Origin: Undaria pinnatifida
Taxonomy: Eukaryota > Sar > Phaeophyceae > Laminariales > Alariaceae
Direction of reading: 5' to 3'
DNA length: 64,000 nucleotides
NCBI GenBank assembly: GCA_012845835.1
Contig: JABAKD010000023.1
Span: 19,702,691 to 19,766,690, forward strand
Positions 52,043 to 62,833 of this stretch are shown here, one piece after another (positions within the stretch are counted from its first letter, which is position 1; every line of letters starts with the position of its first letter). The position numbers were made by a program, and so were the translations under genes. Below the pieces are notes generated by a model. That model did not search any database, was not told the DNA's origin, and saw nothing but the letters and a program-made list of their open reading frames with translations.

Positions 52043-52898
52043 CTTCCAAGCCACCACCGCTCCTCGATAGTTCTTCATCTTTTTGAGGTATGAGTTTTGC
52101 GTCTTTGTCTTTGGGTTGTTCGTAGTGTCTTGAGGGTCTTTGTCAAGTTTTGGAGCGGTTCTTTCCATTTTTTTTCTGTCCTGCCGAACCTCCTGCTCAG
52201 TGCCGGGTCAGGGTTCGGGTAAAACGCCGCTATCTGAGGCGCAGGGCTGTCGCCTTTTTGTCATTGTTCAATTTCGCCCTGCCGACGCCCTCCTCAGCCC
52301 AGAGCCGGGGGGCGACCAATGTACGGGTCTGTGTTCACGTCATCTTTTATGTTTTGTGTGTTGTATTTGTTCTGCTTTGTTTTTTTCGTCTAAACACTTC
52401 CTCCCCTAGCGGGGCTGTAGGTGTTGACACCTTCCATCCCGGGTATTCGTCGTTTCCTCGTCTAACCCCCCGCCTTGCCGATGGCCTGCGGGAGGTTGTT
52501 CGCATGACTTCTCCCTTGTGTTAGCGCCTGTGTTCCCCTCCATATCGACGAGGGCTCGCCTCGCCATAGTACCTCTTCTGTGGTTGGTTTGCCGTAGAGC
52601 CTTTCCTGCCCCCCCCGCCACACCGGCGGCATGCGGCAGGTTCTAGAGCCTTTTCCGCCCCCCCCGCCACACCGGCGGCATACGGCAGGTTTTTGATGGG
52701 TGACTATTGCCTTGCTGTAGGGTCTGCTTTTCTTTCTACTGCTTTTCTTCGCGTGTTCCTGGCTCCATAGCCAGACGGTTAGAGGTGTGGGAGTGGGTTT
52801 TGAGGAGCCGCATCTTCGACTCATGGTCTAGTTCGTAAAACTGGAGTTTCCCCGAATCTCCCATATTTCTGCATATGCGACTCATCAGGGTGGGCTGG
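52043..52898 (+). other. Gyp-4 3' untranslated region
   Basis: 857 bp between the integrase stop and the 3' LTR, conserved in Gyp-6 (61941-62833). It contains a tandemly duplicated structured element (52591-52692). No coding frame is shared between the two copies. Confidence 0.65.
52591..52692 (+). repeat. Duplicated hairpin element in 3' UTR
   Basis: Two units of about 50 bp each contain a C-run and CCGCCACACCGGCGG, a strong hairpin with a 5-nt loop, followed by CATGCGGCAGG. The same pair is present in Gyp-6 (about 62150-62250). Could be an RNA structure for packaging, export or 3'-end formation. Confidence 0.65.
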
Positions 52899-53167
52899 TG
52901 TTAAGATACGGCCTCGAAAAGCCAGTAGGTATCCGAATTCGAGATCATTTGGATGGGTTTCGTATGATAAGGTTGGCGTTGTATATTCGGGAGAGTTAGG
53001 GAGTAGATCGGAGGTACGTGCCTCCGATCTCAGAAGCTATCCGGGGCTCTGGTGGAACCGAATAAAGCTACGTCTCTACGAAGGAACGAAAGTGAGTACT
53101 CTCCGAAGACCTGCTCAATTGGCAGACCTGCAGGGGGCACTCTGTGTCCCCCACCTTTAATTTAACA
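52899..53167 (+). repeat. Gyp-4 3' LTR
   Basis: 269 bp, about 94% identical to the 5' LTR, with AATAAA at 53061-53066. Followed by the ATAG target duplication (53168-53171). Confidence 0.93.
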
Positions 53168-53171
53168 ATAG

Positions 53172-54254
53172 GACCTCTTTGAAGGTGCAAACGCCTCGAT
53201 TGGCGTCGTTGCTTGCCTGTGCTGCAGGAACTACAGCAGGCGTTGATGACGTATCAGAAAGCAGTTCATTCAGATGTCTTGTATGATATCGGTACTCGTA
53301 CAGCAGTGTAGCAGTACCAGTAATCCCGCCGCACGTTAATACGAGCTGCTGTATTAAACACCCGTTTCAAGCGCAGTAGTGGTGTTTGTGTAGAAGTCTA
53401 AGGCGTTTTGGAGATTTCCGAAACAAAATCGAAATTCCAAAAAATACATCAGTACGAAGTACCTCCTGATGCTGCTGGGTGCTGGCTTGCACTAGTATCC
53501 TTGATGATAAGAGTCTCCTTTAACAGACAGCTACTCTACTGCCGGGAGTGCTCTTGATAAAGCTTGTCGCTTGGAGTTTAGCAAGTCCTAACTGAGAACT
53601 CACGCCTTTGGCCCGCACTGTCAACGAGGTGCGTTGGGCAGCTTTGGTCGGTCTATCACGATGATCACACATGAAGCCTATGGCCCGCACTCAACGAGAG
53701 GTGCGTTGGGCTTAAATTTTAGTCGGTCTATCACGATTATCACACGTGGAGTCCTTGAACTAGAGGTCAGAGCTCTATTGACAGACAGTAGCTTGTACCG
53801 TCGAGAGTTGCCTTTGTACTGCTGTTGCTCAGAACGACCCGCTCTTTTGTAGTCGAGGCAACGTTCAGCAGTTGTTTACTCGAGTATATCAAGGTTTTGT
53901 TTTGGGGTCCGTGGCGATGCAAAGATGGGTCCCGTGCGCGTGGATCGTTGATTTGGTACAACCTGTGATGTGATGGCGTTCTATACCTCTGGGTACCTCG
54001 ATCGCAGCTCTGGTATCTCTGGTATCAATTGCTCTGATTGAGTGCGTAGGGTCCTCTAGATATGCTCACTCACTCACCGCGCGTTTCCAACGAAGTGCTC
54101 GTAGTCCTCCGTCTGATACTTCTCGTCGTACTCGTGTAGAGATGTAGAAGCTCCCGTAAGCAGCAGTAGATCTCTTGATCAGCCGTCCTCAGTGATGATG
54201 ATAGTGAATCCGTGCTGCCGCTCTCCTCGTTTACGCGTGCGAGGGTCGAAACCT
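53172..54254. other. Unassigned DNA with 77-bp tandem duplication
   Basis: This was contiguous with 39564 before Gyp-4 inserted, so it should hold the promoter region of the 38350-39534 ORF. A roughly 77-bp unit (GGCCCGCACT...GTCGGTCTATCACGAT) occurs at about 53611-53683 and 53686-53757. No gene recognised. Confidence 0.5.
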
Positions 54255-55012
54255 ATTAATCTTTAGGTGGCGGTGCGTAGCGTGTGTCAGCCCGTAGCTG
54301 GTATACGCTTACGTAGGCTCGCTTGCGGATGACCCGATGAAGACACAGCCTATATATTTTGTAGAGGCTAACGCAGACTCACGGTTAAGCGCGCCTGTAG
54401 GAGAACTTCAAAGAAAAAAAGATGGTTGATGACCTCGGGCCGATATGTTGATTGATGTTTTAGTTGCTCAGCAGATGAGAGCTGATGGTGAGCAAAGAGG
54501 AGTGATCGAGGTGGGCCTGATCATCACCTGATCGAGACGGCACAATGCCTTAATCTACGGACAGATGTATTCTACGGGTAGTTGCCCCATCTACCTACAG
54601 CAACATTTCCTGAGGCTTGCTCGTGGTCTACCGTGCCTATATCAACGTTCCCTGAGGTTTACTTCTGGGGGCTTAGCTACGTTAACGTCCCGACAGTCAA
54701 CCTAAAATCATATTCCATGAATGTTGCTACCAGGTACGTTGTTCTGCCGCATGAATTTGATTACACCGCATTGCTCGTATGCACTACTCGTACATGCGCC
54801 AGCTTTTGGATATGACTAACCATTATAAGCTGTTGTGCATCAGATATCCAAGTTGTTACTGCTGAGACTTCTGCGTGCTAAATACCGCATCGATAAACGA
54901 CATCTAACAGACTTATTATAGCTGTCTGTTGTACGAACAAGTCGCAATGTATACCAGATGACTTTCTAGTGTTATCAAGTAACGACATGATGGTTACTGG
55001 CAAGTAGCATCT
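54255..55012 (+). repeat. Repeat R, copy 2 (758 bp)
   Basis: Direct copy of 36645-37424. It differs by scattered substitutions and a 27-bp deletion in a CTATGGCAAC-type internal duplication. Its right edge passes straight into the foldback arm. Confidence 0.88.
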
Positions 55013-55019
55013 CCAATAT

Positions 55020-56188
55020 CTGTGCTTGGATTTCATAAAGTACCCGATTTTGTTCATACTGCACCCATTTTTGTTCATTCGCAAGACCCGCGGAGACACG
55101 GAAACAGACATCTCCCCGCAACCCAGCTGCGGAGGATCCCGCAAACAACTGGCAACTTGCCGACTCTGATGCAACCGCAGCAGCACTGCTGACTTCCCGG
55201 CCCACAAAGATCCGCCGTCACTGATGCACAACTTGCCGCCCCGATTACAACTTGCCTCCCCCGATGCAACCGCACTGACCGCACTGATTGCTACTCCGTA
55301 GTTGCCTCTCTTCTGCGTACGTCCTTTGTTCCGCATACGAAGTGCAATTTAGTAGTAGTATCGGTCCGAAAGAACTCGTACGGGTAGGAGTACCGGTAAT
55401 GCAAGGACTGCTGTTGTGGAGCTACTTTTCCGCGCCGCGCGTGCTCCTGTCTGTGTCGATCCTTCACTGTTGGTGATTTGGTCCTCACAACAACACGCGT
55501 CAGACAAGCCTGAGGGTGCCTGTTTTCGGCGGGAGAGGTGCCGGATGGAGAACTTCGTATTTTTCCCAAGAACAACGTGTCCCCCCTTCCCCGGAGTATA
55601 TATTGCAGTGGAGTACTTCGAAGTACTTCGTATAACGCACAAAACTACTTGTACTTCGTAGTACTACTGTTGTGTGTATGTGTTCGCAGTATGTGTTCGC
55701 AGTACAGTATGTGTTCGCAGTACAGTATGTGTTCGCAGCAAGGTATATGTTCGCATTACAATATGTGTTCGCAGTAGTGTGTGTTCGCAGTATGTGGGGT
55801 GACGTGGGGAACGTGTGGAACCGAGGGCGTGCGTCGTTTGCTGATGTTTGAAGCAACAAGTGGAGCGTCTCTACATGGTCTTGTCTTTTCTTCCTAGCGC
55901 CGAATCTTGGTTGGGTGTCCGCGCTCACCGCCATGCCACCTTTCTTCGCACTGCGGTTGCATCGGGGGAGGCAAGTTGTGCATCAGTGACGGCGGATCTT
56001 TGTGGGCCGGGATGTTAGCAGTGCTGCTGCGGTTGCATCACAATCGGCAAATTGCCAGTTGTGTGCGGGATCTTCCGCAGCTGTGTTGCGGCGAGATGTC
56101 CGTTTCCATGTCTTCGCGGGTCTTTCAAGTGAACAAAAACGGGTGCAGTATGAACAAAATCGGGTACTTTATGAAATCGAAGCACAGG
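55020..56188. mobile_element. Foldback structure with roughly 250-bp inverted arms
   Basis: The left arm (55020-55285) and right arm (55940-56188) are inverted copies. Outer ends read CTGTGCTTGGATTTCATAAAG on the left and its complement, with one change, on the right. Inner parts share GATGCAACCGCA / TGCGGTTGCATC. The 650-bp spacer holds a minisatellite and no gene. Both arms include GAACAAAATCGGG-type words like the MITE ends. A foldback transposon or palindromic duplication is the likely origin. Confidence 0.75.
55673..55796. repeat. Minisatellite, GTATGTGTTCGCA unit
   Basis: About seven units of 16-19 bp (GTATGTGTTCGCAGTACA and variants) inside the foldback spacer. Confidence 0.9.
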
Positions 56189-56455
56189 GCGGGGTATACC
56201 CGGTGTGTTCCTGAACAAAATCGGGTTGTCGGTCGAGAGCACTTTTTGGGGGCCGTCATTGGCGCTGTTTTGAGGGTTCGAACGCCGAAAAAAATGTTTG
56301 GGGTGCTGCGCGTATACTAGGCGCAGTGGGTTCAGGCGCCAGAAGACGATTTGGAGGCGTGTTGCAGACGTACGTAAGCGCACCAAGTCTCGAAAAAAAA
56401 GGTACCCAATTGTGTTCAAAAACCACCCCGGTGTACCCGATTTTGTCCATTTCCC
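56185..56455 (-). mobile_element. MITE-like element, copy 2 (inverted)
   Basis: Inverted relative to 36402-36640. Terminal repeats lie at 56191-56224 and 56401-56438. It directly abuts the right foldback arm. Interior words (GGAGGCGTGTTGCAGACGTA) match copy 1 in reverse complement. Confidence 0.7.
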
Positions 56456-56539
56456 TAAAAAAATGGATATATATTTTATTTGTGAACAACTAGGAGTACT
56501 GGTAGATACATCACTGCTGCTGTGACATATTGTCGTCTA

Positions 56540-56700
56540 GTACATACGTATAATGTCCGCTTACAATCCTGGTGGCCTTCGCTGGTTCGAATCCGGGTGT
56601 CATCGAAAAAAAATGATCCTCATGAAAAATCGATATAGTCTATATTTATATTTGTCAAAAAGAAAAGGTCTAGTAGATAGACTGTCCGCTTATAGGGCTC
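56540..56700 (+). repeat. tRNA-derived SINE-like sequence
   Basis: TGTCCGCTTACAATCCTGGTGG is followed by a perfect B box GGTTCGAATCC (56584-56594) and an A run (56606-56613). A second partial start, TAGTAGATAGACTGTCCGC, lies at about 56669-56687, truncated by repeat S. Same family as 36180-36380. Confidence 0.6.
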
Positions 56701-57016
56701 CGCTCCGCGGGCGGCTGGTGCCGCCCGCTACGCTCACGCAAGGCAAGGAAGAATGCAACTAAAAACATGCAAAAGGGGCAGAAAGAAGAGGCCCATGATT
56801 TGGTGCGAACAGCGATTTGATAATGCCAAGAGCAGCTTGTGCAGAGCAAATTGCCCTGTTGTGCTCAGCTGTGCTATGTGCTTTTGTTACCGGTGTTACG
56901 TTCTGATCGGCAGTACGGGGGTAATTTTTGTGGCGGAAAAAACAGAGGGCCGTGAAAGCTCAACTACATGTAGAAAAGGAAAAACGAAGAAAAGTAGTAC
57001 ACAACAACACGTATCT
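56695..57016 (+). repeat. Dispersed repeat S, copy 2
   Basis: Partner of 35648-35990. Its right edge (ACACAACAACACGTA) joins abruptly to the middle of the Gyp-5 protease, so insertion or recombination at this edge removed the 5' part of Gyp-5. Confidence 0.85.
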
Positions 57017-57021
57017 CGTTT

Positions 57022-57336
57022 GTGAAACGCCACCCTATCTTGAAAAATGAACCGATACATGCCATCCCACCTGCTGTGCTCACGTTGAAAGCCGCAAATG
57101 GATCAGTGATGGAAATACTAGGGTTCATTCGCTTTGATTTACAACTGGGGGACGTCACTCGCCCAGTAGAAGCGCTTGTCATTTCATCGTTACTTCCTGA
57201 TACCATGTTAGATAACAGCGTCATGTCTATATTTGGTGCGAAAGATACTGAACCTCCGGTTGATACCGACGTCGTATTAGAACCTCGTATGGTATCTCAA
57301 TCCAAATTCTCCGAAAAAATTGGAACAAAAAATTGA
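57022..57336 (+). pseudogene. Gyp-5 protease C-terminal part
   Basis: In the 104-codon frame, ILGFIRFDLQLGDVTRPVEA and VISSLLPDTMLDNSVMSIFG match the second half of a Gypsy retropepsin. The active-site DTG lies upstream of the truncation and is missing. Confidence 0.7.
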
Positions 57337-57405
57337 CAAACTTTCGAACGTGTTGTTGTTGCACGTACTGTAACAACATGGCGTGCAGCAGATGGGTCCG
57401 TCTCG

Positions 57406-58345
57406 TTGCTAATCGCCAATCCGTCTAGGCGCGGTGTCACTATACCCGCACATCTAGCACTTGCTCTCTTGTCAACAGCCAGTGTGACGGATACACGTGA
57501 ATTACGGATAAGTGCGGTAGCCGCATCACCCAAAAATAAGGATGAACTAGCAGCTGCGCGAGCAGCACTAGAGCCAGCCCTTGAAAAAGCATTTGCTGAC
57601 ACTACTTTCTCACCCGAACAAGTTTCGGAGGTTATAAACCTATGCGCAAAATACCGCCCAGTCTTTTCGCTGTCAGCGGATGAGTTAGGCTGTCTGTTGT
57701 AAAATAGCCGAAGCTACATTCCCGTTACAACCAGGCACTCGTCCGGTTGACCGTACGCCGTACCGCACCTCACCCCGCCTTCAAAAACAAATCGATGATC
57801 AAGTCGACAAGTTACTGAAGCAGGGAATAGTAGAGGAACGCGCAAGTGCCTGTGGTAGTCCTGTTACTATTGTCAGAAAAGCTGATGGGTCACCACGGTT
57901 CTGTGTTGACTACCGTAACACTCTTAATCGTCGTCTCGTCCGAAAAACATGGCCCATGCCCAACATCGAAACTCATCTCGACTCTCTGGGTGGAGCCAAG
58001 TTCATCACAGTAGTCGACGTCCAGAGTGCTTTTCATCAGCTTCCTGTTGCTGACTCGGACATCGAACCAACTGCTTTTGTTACAGCTAAAGGCAAGTATA
58101 AACGCATGCCGTTCGGAGTTTGTAACGCACCCTGGTTGTATCAGCATATGATGTCGCTCGCCCGTGGTGATACTGCTTCAGCCAATGGTCTTTTGTGTTA
58201 CATGGATTATTTAATAGCTTGTTCATCTACATGGGAAGCACATCTGTTGCTACTCGAACGCATGTTTTCAGCTTTACAAGCAGCTGGTTTGACGCTAAAA
58301 CCGTCCAAGTTACAGTTCGGTTCGAAACAAGTTAAATATTGAGAC
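57406..58345 (+). pseudogene. Gyp-5 reverse transcriptase (mutated)
   Basis: The 57406-57702 frame leads to a connecting segment (VINLCAKYRPVFSLSADELG). The next frame, open from about 57700 to 58342, contains DRTPYRTSPRLQKQIDDQVD, ADGSPRFCVDYRNTLNRRLV, FITVVDVQSAFHQLPV (first catalytic Asp) and MPFGVCNAPWLYQHMM. The YxDD box reads YMDYLIA, losing the second Asp. It ends with a stop after FGSKQVKY. Confidence 0.88.
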
Positions 58346-58419
58346 TAGTTAGCTCATGTCATATCGGAACGTGGTATCACTATTGGTAATGGCCGTAAAA
58401 GCCATTAGAGTCTATTGTA

Positions 58420-59022
58420 GTGAGTTGCCAGACCCGAAGAATATCAAGGAATTACGTTATTTATTGGGCACACTCAATTTCGTACGCCGGTTTGTACCAG
58501 AATATATATGCTGAAGTTACAGCACCTCTGGTCGAGCTTACTAAAAAGCAATATAAGCAACAGCGAGAATTTGATAAACACTGGGGAACAACTCAATCTG
58601 AAGCAAACACCCGGATTCAGAGGTTGCCATCTTCCCCACCAGTATTACATTTCCCTGATTATTGTAAAGAGTTTATCGTACATGTAGATTCAAGAGAAGC
58701 AGGAGGCGGAGCATTATTAGCCCAAAACGCCAACGAAGGATCTGATAAACCAGATCTAGAAATCATTGTCTACTTTAGTAAACGTTTTACGAAAGGACAC
58801 AAACATTATTCAGCAACGATGAAAGAATGTTGTGGAGTTGTCCTCGCTCTGCAGCATTGGCGTCCGTACCTTCGGGGCAAACAATTTAAATGCGTCACCG
58901 ACCACGCTGCTCTCAAGCATATATATTATATGCAAGACACGTCCGACATGTTCACACGATGGGCCATTGCCTTGCAAAGTTTCGATTTAAAGTCGAGCAT
59001 AAGCCGGGAAAATTACACGTAG
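58420..59022 (+). CDS. Gyp-5 RNase H
   Basis: This 200-codon frame starts with the RT thumb/connection remnant (NIKELRYLLGTLNF). It then has HVDSREAGGGALLAQ (first acidic residue), HYSATMKECCGVVLALQHW (Glu) and FKCVTDHAALKHIYYM (Asp). A frameshift near 58990 moves VEHKPGKLHVVPDTISR into the following frame. Confidence 0.85.
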   Translation: MSCQTRRISRNYVIYWAHSISYAGLYQNIYAEVTAPLVELTKKQYKQQREFDKHWGTTQSEANTRIQRLPSSPPVLHFPDYCKEFIVHVDSREAGGGALLAQNANEGSDKPDLEIIVYFSKRFTKGHKHYSATMKECCGVVLALQHWRPYLRGKQFKCVTDHAALKHIYYMQDTSDMFTRWAIALQSFDLKSSISRENYT

Positions 59023-59780
59023 TACCGGACACAATATCCCGACTGTATGGCGATATACCAAAGGACACAACCCAAGGAAAGACGTCTCTTTCTGATGTGT
59101 TGCCGTTGCAACCCAGGTTAGCCTCTATCTGTCGTAATGCACCACAAGATGGGCAACCCTATCGCCCACCAACTCCACGTGCGTATAGAATACATTCTAA
59201 TCATTTGAATGAACTTTGTCTAGTCGAGAGTGATCGGGAATCGTTTGCGAGTATTGTATCAGTTTTTCCTAAATTAGACCCGGAGAAGTTAATAGAAGGG
59301 CAGAAATTAGAATTTGGGGCATACTTCAAGTTTTTAGATGACCCCATTCATTCTCCCCTTCCGCGACGAGAAACACTCCAATCCGCAAGTAACTTCTTCA
59401 CAGTTGACGGGGTCCTCTACCGGTCATACCTACCTGGCCATTTGAAAAAGCGCAGTTCTTTCCGAGGTCAATTAGTGGTGCCGTCGGCATTTCTCTCGCT
59501 CATAATGCAAGCATTTCTTGACCTTCCGGCGTCTGGTGGTCACCTGGCATTAAAAGCGACGTTTGATAGAGTCCGAGACCGTTACTGGTGGCCTACAATG
59601 CAGGATGCTATCGAATCCTATTGCACGAGTCGTGATGCCTGCCAACGTTGGAAGACTCCACACCGCCGACCACCGTTACCAACAGGTCATGTACCAGTGA
59701 GCGATCATTTCAACGAGTTGCTATCGATCTTGTGGAATATAAAACAGTTTCACAAGGTTGCAAATATGTTCTGTCAGTAA
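58990..59780 (+). pseudogene. Gyp-5 integrase N-terminal zinc-binding region
   Basis: The frame 58890-59780 carries the RNase H end (HKPGKLHVVPDTISRLYG) and a linker. It then has FLDLPASGGHLALKATFDRV, YWWPTMQDAIESYC and CQRWK, the HHCC region with the first His apparently replaced. It shifts frame near 59690. Confidence 0.75.
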
Positions 59781-60375
59781 TCGACCATATGACACGTTTT
59801 GTTTTTCTCGCAGCAATCCCGAACAAAGAAGCAACTACGATAGCACGTACCCTTGTAGACCGAGTGTTTTCTGTATTCGGAGTACCGGCGTTACTACATT
59901 CCGATATGGGAAAATAATTTGAAAATCAGCGTGTCAAAGAGCTGCAAATCGTTTTTGGTTATAAGAAGACTCGTACTAGACTACACCATATAGGCCACAA
60001 GGTAATTCAGTTTTAGAGAGAGTGCACAAAATCATGCATAACATGCTAGCAGTGTATTGTGATGTGGCTCGCGAGGATTGGGCTCAACTCTTACCATTTG
60101 TTGAAATGGCACACAATACTGCTTATAATAGTACACTCCACCAGGAGACACCGCACTATCTCATTTTTGGTCGCATGCCCACGCTCCCCATTGACGTTAT
60201 CATGGGAATGCCTCAGGCGGACATACCCGAATCAGCATTACAGTACACTCACAAAACGGTCGAGAATTTGCAGTTTGCATACGAGTTAGCAAGGCAATTG
60301 TTTTGCGGACGTGCTGATGCTCAAGCAGCGTCGAATGCAGACTTACGATATCAACAATTTCAGCGTGTGACTTAG
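59648..60375 (+). pseudogene. Gyp-5 integrase catalytic core (broken)
   Basis: Frame 59648-59917 has RVAIDLVEYKTVSQGCKYVL (first Asp) and ALLHSDMGK (second Asp), then a TAA. After a frameshift SVLERVHKIMHNML (third acidic residue, about 60010-60050) follows in the 60022-60375 frame with MAHNTAYNSTLHQETPHYLI. All three catalytic residues can be located, but stops separate them. Confidence 0.8.
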
Positions 60376-60809
60376 TGTTGGTTCATCAACCGCACAATGC
60401 CCAAGATGGCCCCAACAACAAATTTCTAAGTCCTTGGCGCGGTCCGTACCAAGTTCGCCATCAATTATCGCCGGTCGTTTACCGAGTATCGAAAGATGGT
60501 GATTCAGCTGAAAGATCAGTACATTTAGGCAGGATGAAACCGTATCACCAACGCAGTGTGCTCGCAGATCCTGATTTCAGCTAAATCAACGAAATGTTTT
60601 TGGAAACTAAATTACCAATGCCAAATTTAGATGAGGAAACCTCCCCAATTTGCATTGGCCCAAGAACAGTAGAAAGGATTACTGATCGCAAGCGTTCGAG
60701 AGGTCGATCATCCCCGTTTAATGTTCAGTTCCGAGTCCGTTTTCGTGGGGAAGGTCCTAATAGCGATGGCTGGTATCACCGTCGCCAAATTCCCCACTGC
60801 AGTGAATAA
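60375..60809 (+). pseudogene. Gyp-5 integrase C-terminus and chromodomain-like end
   Basis: 60375-60584 has KFLSPWRGPYQVRHQLSPVV (GPY domain) and RSVHLGRMKPYH. After one stop, 60594-60809 has RTVERITDRKRSRGRSSPFN, VQFRVRFRGEGPNSDGW, which fits a short chromodomain. Confidence 0.7.
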
Positions 60810-61672
60810 ATAATTTGCGAGCAATCAGGACGTCTCTCCTGACCCGCACGCACTAACAACTCCCGCGTCTCCAGTCTAGCAAACTGTCGAGACAGAGCCA
60901 ACGTACCATCACGTTTGTGCCGCGGTATGAATTGGATACCAAAGTCGATAATAGGCACGGTAGGTCGTCAACCACCTCTCCATTATCTTATTTGCCTTGT
61001 GTAAGTAAATATGTCACTTTACATCATCGATGTTCGACGATCGTCGTTGTCAAGCAGATTTTTGCATATACAGACTGATCCCCTGTAGTCTATACAGTCT
61101 GCAAGTCCGTTGATGGTAATCGTTTTGAGTTAGACATGTTGTGTTCCTGTAAATTGTGGTCAGTGGGAGGAAGATCACATTTAGAGCGAATGGGGACGCC
61201 CACGCGCTCCGAATGAATGAAATATCAACGCACCAAGTTGCTGATGTGCAAGATACAGAGATGTCTAATTCCCTTATGGTCGCTGTCATACACCAGATTG
61301 TATCATGGTTGTTGCATAGCAGGTTCTGCCCTTGGTACAGGCTGAACGTGCGGGTGTGGAGATACTAAGTTATATCTTAGTGCAATAAATAAACGAGGTA
61401 CGTTAAATATTGTAGAGTTAGAGAATTTGCAAATCTAAAACGTGCATGTCTGTTCACAGGCACAATACCATCAACTCGAACGAGGCTTCTTCGAAGAGTT
61501 AACAGTTGTTTTATCGTTTGGATTGTCATATCTCGACGATAGCACTGAGAGATGTACTATCTTGAGACAAGCTAAGTTTCGATAGTAGTCTGTAGCACCA
61601 TGATACATACCATGGCAATCCCACCATGCTACGTAGCAAGGTGGAGGAGCCGGACCTCGTTTATCAGTACGG
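60810..61672. other. Unassigned DNA between Gyp-5 and Gyp-6
   Basis: AT-rich, with no gene or repeat recognised. It may include the Gyp-5 3' LTR, which cannot be identified without its 5' partner. Confidence 0.45.
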
Positions 61673-61940
61673 TGTGAAGTTATAGGGGGGGCACAGAGTG
61701 CCCCCTGCAGGTCTGCCAATGGAGCAGGTCCTCGGAGAGTACTCACTTTATTTTCCTTCGTAAGGACGTTGCTTTATTCGATCCCACCAGAGCCCCGGAT
61801 AGCTTCTGAGATCGGAGGCACGTGCCTCCGATCTATTTCCTAACTCTCCCGAATATACAACGCCAATCTTATCATTCGAAACCCATCCAAATGATCTCAA
61901 ATTCGGATAATTACAGGCCTTTCGAGGTCGTATCTTAACA
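61673..61940 (-). repeat. Gyp-6 3' LTR
   Basis: Reverse-complement match to the Gyp-4 LTRs, including the perfect 26-bp palindrome (61809-61834). The end near 61673 is the most diverged (TGTGAAGTTATAGG against the expected TGTTAAATTAAAGG). Confidence 0.9.
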
Positions 61941-62833
61941 CTAGCCCACCCTGATGAGTCGCATATGAAGAAATATGGGAGATTCGGGGAAACTCCGGTT
62001 TTACGAACTAGACCATGAGTCGAAGATGCGGCTCCTCAAAACCCACTCCCACAACTCTAACCGTATGGCTATGGAGCCAGGAACACGCGAAGAAAAGCAG
62101 TTGAAAGAAACGCAGACCCTACAACAAGGAAAAAGTCGCCCATCAAAAACCTGCCGTGTGCCGCCGGTGTGGCGGGGGGGGGGTAGAAAAGGCTCTAGAA
62201 CCTGCCGCATGCCGCCGGTGTGGCGGGGGGGGGCAGGAAAGGCTCTACGGCAAACCAGTCGCTGAAAAGGCACAATGGCGAGGCGAGCCCGCGTCGATAT
62301 GGAGGGGAACACAGACGCTAATAGAAGGGAGAAGTCATGCGAAAAACCTCCCGCGGGCCATCGGCAAGGCGGGCGGATAGACGAGGAAACGACGAATACC
62401 CGGGATGGAAAGTGGCAACACTTACAGTCCCGCTAGGGGGGAAAGTGTTGAGACGAAAAAATGAGGTAGAACAAATACAACACACGAAGTATATCAGATG
62501 ACACACAAACCCGTACATAGCCCTGTACCACGTTACGCGCGAACAAGGTACCCTGGTCGCCCCCCGGCTCTGGGCTGAGGAGGGCGTCGGCAGGGCGAAA
62601 TTGAACAATGACAAAAGGCGACAGCCCTGCGCCTCAGATAGCGGCGTTTTACCCGAACCCTGACCCGGCACTCTAGCAGGGGGTTTGACAGGACAGGAAG
62701 AAAAGTTAATCGAAGAACCTCCCCAAACCCAGACGAAGACCCTCAAGACACTACAAACAACCCAAAGACAAAGACTCAAAACTCATAACCCCAAAACCTG
62801 AAGAACTATCAAGGAGCGGTGGCGGCTTGGAAG
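61941..62833 (-). other. Gyp-6 3' untranslated region
   Basis: Collinear with Gyp-4 52043-52898, including the duplicated hairpin element (about 62150-62250). No coding frame is common to both. Confidence 0.7.

Larger units (their letters stand above)
39565..53167 (+). mobile_element. Gyp-4: 13.6-kb Gypsy element with NADAR domain
   Basis: LTRs 39565-39833 and 52899-53167 are both exactly 269 bp (TGTTAAGATACGG...TTTAACA), with about 16 differences. The 4-bp target duplication ATAG lies at 39561-39564 and 53168-53171. TGGCGTCGACGAGC, two bases inside the 5' LTR (39836), is a candidate PBS. Order: 3.9-kb leader with tandem arrays, gag (43734-45840), repeat-rich region and NADAR domain (46000-48500), a possible protease scrap, then integrase-chromodomain (49889-52042) and an 857-bp 3' untranslated region. 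RT and RNase H are not detectable, so this copy is non-autonomous. Confidence 0.93.
57017..60809 (+). mobile_element. Gyp-5: 5'-truncated Gypsy pol
   Basis: The order protease C-terminus, RT, RNase H, integrase, chromodomain-like end is preserved on plus, with several frameshifts and stops. No gag or LTR was found. The family differs from Gyp-1 and Gyp-4. The DNA is less GC-rich than the other elements. Confidence 0.9.

Noticed and set aside
36645..55012. Repeat R copies as an LTR pair of a 17-kb element
   Set aside because: They lack clear TG...CA ends and target duplications, and the interior contains an independent complete element (Gyp-4) and no second coding set.
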